A stretch of 64,000 nucleotides of DNA, from positions 61,824 through 125,823 of the forward strand of contig NZ_JAUSBN010000052.1 of assembly GCF_030651995.1 (NCBI RefSeq), given 5' to 3'. The notes below the pieces were generated by a model, which searched no databases, was not told the DNA's origin, and was given only the letters and a program-made list of their open reading frames with translations. Positions 61,930 through 64,000 of the stretch are shown piece by piece. The first letter of the stretch is position 1. Each line of letters begins with the position of its first letter. This DNA comes from Reyranella sp. GTDB taxonomy: Bacteria > Pseudomonadota > Alphaproteobacteria > Reyranellales > Reyranellaceae. The position numbers and the translations under genes are program-made.

Positions 61930-62796
61930 TTACTGCTGCTCGGTACGTTTACGCAGATGGATAGGGCCGAAACGCTCGCTCTGGCGCAGCTCGATCTGGC
62001 CGTCCTTGGCGAGCTGGAGGCCGGCGACGAAGGTCGCGGCGATCGCCGAGCGGCGGCGTGCCGGATCGGTAAGGCCGGCCGGCAGGAAGGCCTCCAGCGA
62101 CTGCCAGTCGATGGCGATGCCCAGCATGCGGCCAAGCCGCTCCGCCGCCTCCTCGACCGAGAAGAACTGCATCGGCTCGATCTGGTAGGTGTCGGCATCC
62201 TTCGGCCGGACCTGCGAGCCGTAGGCGCTGAGCAGGTCGTAGAGTTTCACGTCCCAGACCGCGCGGCGCACGACGACGATGCCCTCGGGTTGACCGCGCA
62301 CGAAAATGTCCCGACCGAGCTGCGGCCGGGCCATCAGGCGCGCACCGGCCTCCTGCATTGCCTCAAGGCGACGCAACTGCCACTTCAGCGCGTCCGCCAT
62401 CTCCTGGCCCGACGGTTCCTCGCCGGCCGGCGGCTCCGGCAGCAGCAGCCGCGACTTGAGGTAGGCGAGCCAGGCCGCCATCACGAGATAGTCCGCAGCC
62501 AGCTCCAGCCGCATGCGGCGGGCCTGATGGATGTGCACCAGATACTGGTCGACCAGCGCCACCATCGAGATCTTGCGCAGATCGACCTTCTGATCGCGCG
62601 CCAGACTCAGCAGCAGGTCGAGCGGACCCTCGAACCCTTCCAGATTGACGATCAGCTCGCCCTCGCCCGGCGCGATGACGTCGGGCCCTGCGGCCGCAAA
62701 ATTGTCCGCGCCCGGCGCCGGAGTCGCTTCGCCTGGCGCAATGGCGCCGTCGGCGATGGCTGCGTCCTCGGGAGGCGGGCTGGCGGGTTCGTTCAT
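61930..62796 (-). CDS. scpA: segregation and condensation protein A
   Basis: A 288-residue kleisin. The core begins LIVNLEGFEGPLDLLLSLAR (about residue 49), with ISMVALVDQYLVHIHQARRM and ADYLVMAAWLAYLKSRLLLP after it. The C-terminal winged helix (FVAGLQLAKDGQIELRQSE) contacts the SMC head. The first 45 residues are Ala/Pro-rich and disordered. The scpA-scpB order after nagZ is typical for alphaproteobacteria. Confidence 0.94.
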   Translation of the reverse strand: MNEPASPPPEDAAIADGAIAPGEATPAPGADNFAAAGPDVIAPGEGELIVNLEGFEGPLDLLLSLARDQKVDLRKISMVALVDQYLVHIHQARRMRLELAADYLVMAAWLAYLKSRLLLPEPPAGEEPSGQEMADALKWQLRRLEAMQEAGARLMARPQLGRDIFVRGQPEGIVVVRRAVWDVKLYDLLSAYGSQVRPKDADTYQIEPMQFFSVEEAAERLGRMLGIAIDWQSLEAFLPAGLTDPARRRSAIAATFVAGLQLAKDGQIELRQSERFGPIHLRKRTEQQ

Positions 62797-62850
62797 GCAG
62801 TCCCGGTTTAGTGAGCGGAAGCGCCTACCGCCACATGATTTGGCCCGGCC

Positions 62851-63882
62851 TTATCCCCATTCCGGCAGGAGTTCGGCCACCCGGCGGGCAGCTTCGGCGA
62901 GCCCCCGGGCACCGGCGGGATCGCGATGGCGGGCGAGAAAGCTGCGTCCATCCTGAAAGCGTCGATGGGCGGGTTCGGTCATCGGACCGGTGCGGCCCGC
63001 GATCTCCACCATTTCGGGCATCCGGCCGTTACAGTGGAGGGCGATGTCGCAGCCGGCGGCCAGCGCCCGTGCCGCCCGCTCGCCCAGCGACCCGCCCAGC
63101 GCCTGCATCGAGAGATCGTCCGACAGCAGGAGTCCGTCGAAGCCGATATGGGAGCGGATCACGTTCTGCACGGCGCCTGCCGAAACCGTGATGCAGTCCT
63201 TCGGATCGATGGCATCGAACAGGAGGTGGCCGGTCATCGCCCAGGGCAGGTCCGACAGCAGCTTGAAGGGCACGAAGTCGGTCCGTTCCAGCTCGGCGCG
63301 CGACGCCGTAACCCTGGGCAGCGCCTCGTGGCTGTCGACCGTGGCGCGGCCATGTCCGGGAATGTGCTTGATCACCGGCAGTACGCCCTCGGCCAGCAAG
63401 CCCTCGGCTGCCGCCCGGCCCAGCGCCGCCACGGGCTCGGGCCGGTCGGCATAGGCGCGATCGCCGATCACGGCATGGGTTTCGGGAAAGGCGATGTCGA
63501 GCACGGGCAGGCAGTCGACGTCGCAGCCGATCGACGCAACGTCCGCCGCGAGCAGCCGGGAATTGAGCTTCGCCGCCTCGAGCCCGGCATCGGGATCGCG
63601 GGCATAGAGGTCTCCCAGCAAACGGGCGGGCGGCGCCTTGCGCCAGTTCGGCGGACGCAGCCGGGCGACCCGGCCCCCCTCCTGGTCGATCAGCACCGGG
63701 GCCTCGCCGCGCGCCACGCAGGAGCGCAACTCGTCGACCAGACGGCGGGTGCTCTCGATCGTGTCGACGTTGCGGGCAAACAGGATGAAGCCCAGCGGAT
63801 CGGTGTCCCGGAAGAAGGCGCGCTCCTCGACCGACAGCTCGGTCCCGGCGCAGCCCAGGATCAGGGCGCGCGGGCGGCTCAT
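62851..63882 (-). CDS. nagZ: beta-N-acetylhexosaminidase
   Basis: A 343-residue GH3 enzyme. It releases N-acetylglucosamine from anhydro-muropeptides during cell-wall recycling. The signature KHIPGHGRATVDSHEALPRV carries the catalytic His, and FDGLLLSDDLSMQALGG holds the nucleophile Asp. LIDQEGGRVARLRPP is also characteristic. It is the first gene of the conserved block visible here; the end of the next upstream gene is beyond or at the window edge. Confidence 0.95.
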   Translation of the reverse strand: MSRPRALILGCAGTELSVEERAFFRDTDPLGFILFARNVDTIESTRRLVDELRSCVARGEAPVLIDQEGGRVARLRPPNWRKAPPARLLGDLYARDPDAGLEAAKLNSRLLAADVASIGCDVDCLPVLDIAFPETHAVIGDRAYADRPEPVAALGRAAAEGLLAEGVLPVIKHIPGHGRATVDSHEALPRVTASRAELERTDFVPFKLLSDLPWAMTGHLLFDAIDPKDCITVSAGAVQNVIRSHIGFDGLLLSDDLSMQALGGSLGERAARALAAGCDIALHCNGRMPEMVEIAGRTGPMTEPAHRRFQDGRSFLARHRDPAGARGLAEAARRVAELLPEWG

Positions 63883-63927
63883 TTCGAGCCCAGTGGGCGA
63901 TAGCTCGGCCCTAGAAAGGGTCCGTCG

Positions 63928-63963
63928 TCTCGACCGGAGCGCGCAGCGCGGAGTGGAGAGACC
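63928..63963. repeat. imperfect palindrome at the right edge
   Basis: GTCTC and GAGAC end an imperfect palindrome rich in GCGCG. It looks like a further REP-like element. The minus-strand frame over 63912-64000 is open to the edge (ending ETTDPF-stop), but its composition is not convincing, so I do not call a gene. Confidence 0.35.
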
Positions 63964-64000
63964 TTCTCTCCCCCAAGAGCCAGCTTATCGCAGGGAGAAG

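Noticed and set aside
63903-64000. A partial gene at the right edge on the minus strand (ending ETTDPF)
   Set aside because: The frame is open to the edge, but most of it lies in a palindromic repeat and no domain can be seen in 30 codons.

Overview
This window is from a high-GC alphaproteobacterium. The strongest marker is the right-hand block on the minus strand, nagZ-scpA-scpB-tatA-tatB-tatC-serS-surE-pcm-M23/LysM lipoprotein (55.3-63.9 kb), a gene order known from alphaproteobacteria. A Bug-type (TctC) solute receptor, several CaiB-type CoA transferases, thiolases and enoyl-CoA hydratases, and betaine-lipid genes fit a metabolically versatile soil or water member of the Rhodospirillales-like group. 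Reyranella or a relative is my guess, not a result.

Layout. 0-7 kb: MATE exporter, EEP-family phosphatase/nuclease, a TetR regulator with a matched operator pair and its probable target (DUF2852), an unknown protein, a Bug receptor and a CaiB CoA transferase. 7-17 kb: small exported protein, leuA behind a Leu-rich leader peptide, a PmbA/TldE protein with a histone-H1-like tail, a lytic transglycosylase, an overlapping pair of unknown genes, then a lipid-related group (DAG-kinase family protein, LpxH-like phosphoesterase, GT4 glycosyltransferase). 17-25.7 kb: RraA-like protein, xseA, purD, a tiny lipoprotein, MBL hydrolase, and a queA-tgt-pncA operon ending in a terminator. 25.8-34 kb: PcaF-like thiolase, btaAB (betaine lipid), a Phd/VapC-type toxin-antitoxin pair, ogt plus an AlkA-type glycosylase (alkylation repair), malonyl-CoA decarboxylase and a DUF2235 hydrolase. 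34-48 kb: SMP-30 protein, two enoyl-CoA hydratases, flavodoxin, class III cyclase, SDR, HigBA-type pair, SCP-x-type thiolase, FAD-linked oxidase, a REP-bounded GIY-YIG gene, two RidA proteins, a CoA transferase, an amidohydrolase and prfC. 48.5-52.7 kb: a membrane-anchored HEPN-like protein, a low-GC patch of unknown genes with a partial copy of that protein, and an M20 peptidase. 52.9-64 kb: Uup-type ABC-F protein, DUF1491 protein, and the conserved cell-division, export and translation block.

Repeats are abundant. There are five copies of a palindromic element built on CCTCTCCCC/GGGGAGAGG, two copies of a GTCATCC(C/T)GAG palindrome, and one 418-bp unit in which two identical 51-bp REP arms face each other around a GIY-YIG nuclease gene. 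One CCTCTCCCC element is interrupted by a 172-bp MITE-like insertion with near-perfect terminal repeats and an 8-bp target duplication. Three genes (a CoA transferase, purD and the HEPN-like gene) each have a decayed partial copy of themselves a short distance downstream. No rRNA, tRNA, CRISPR array, integrase or complete insertion sequence was seen.
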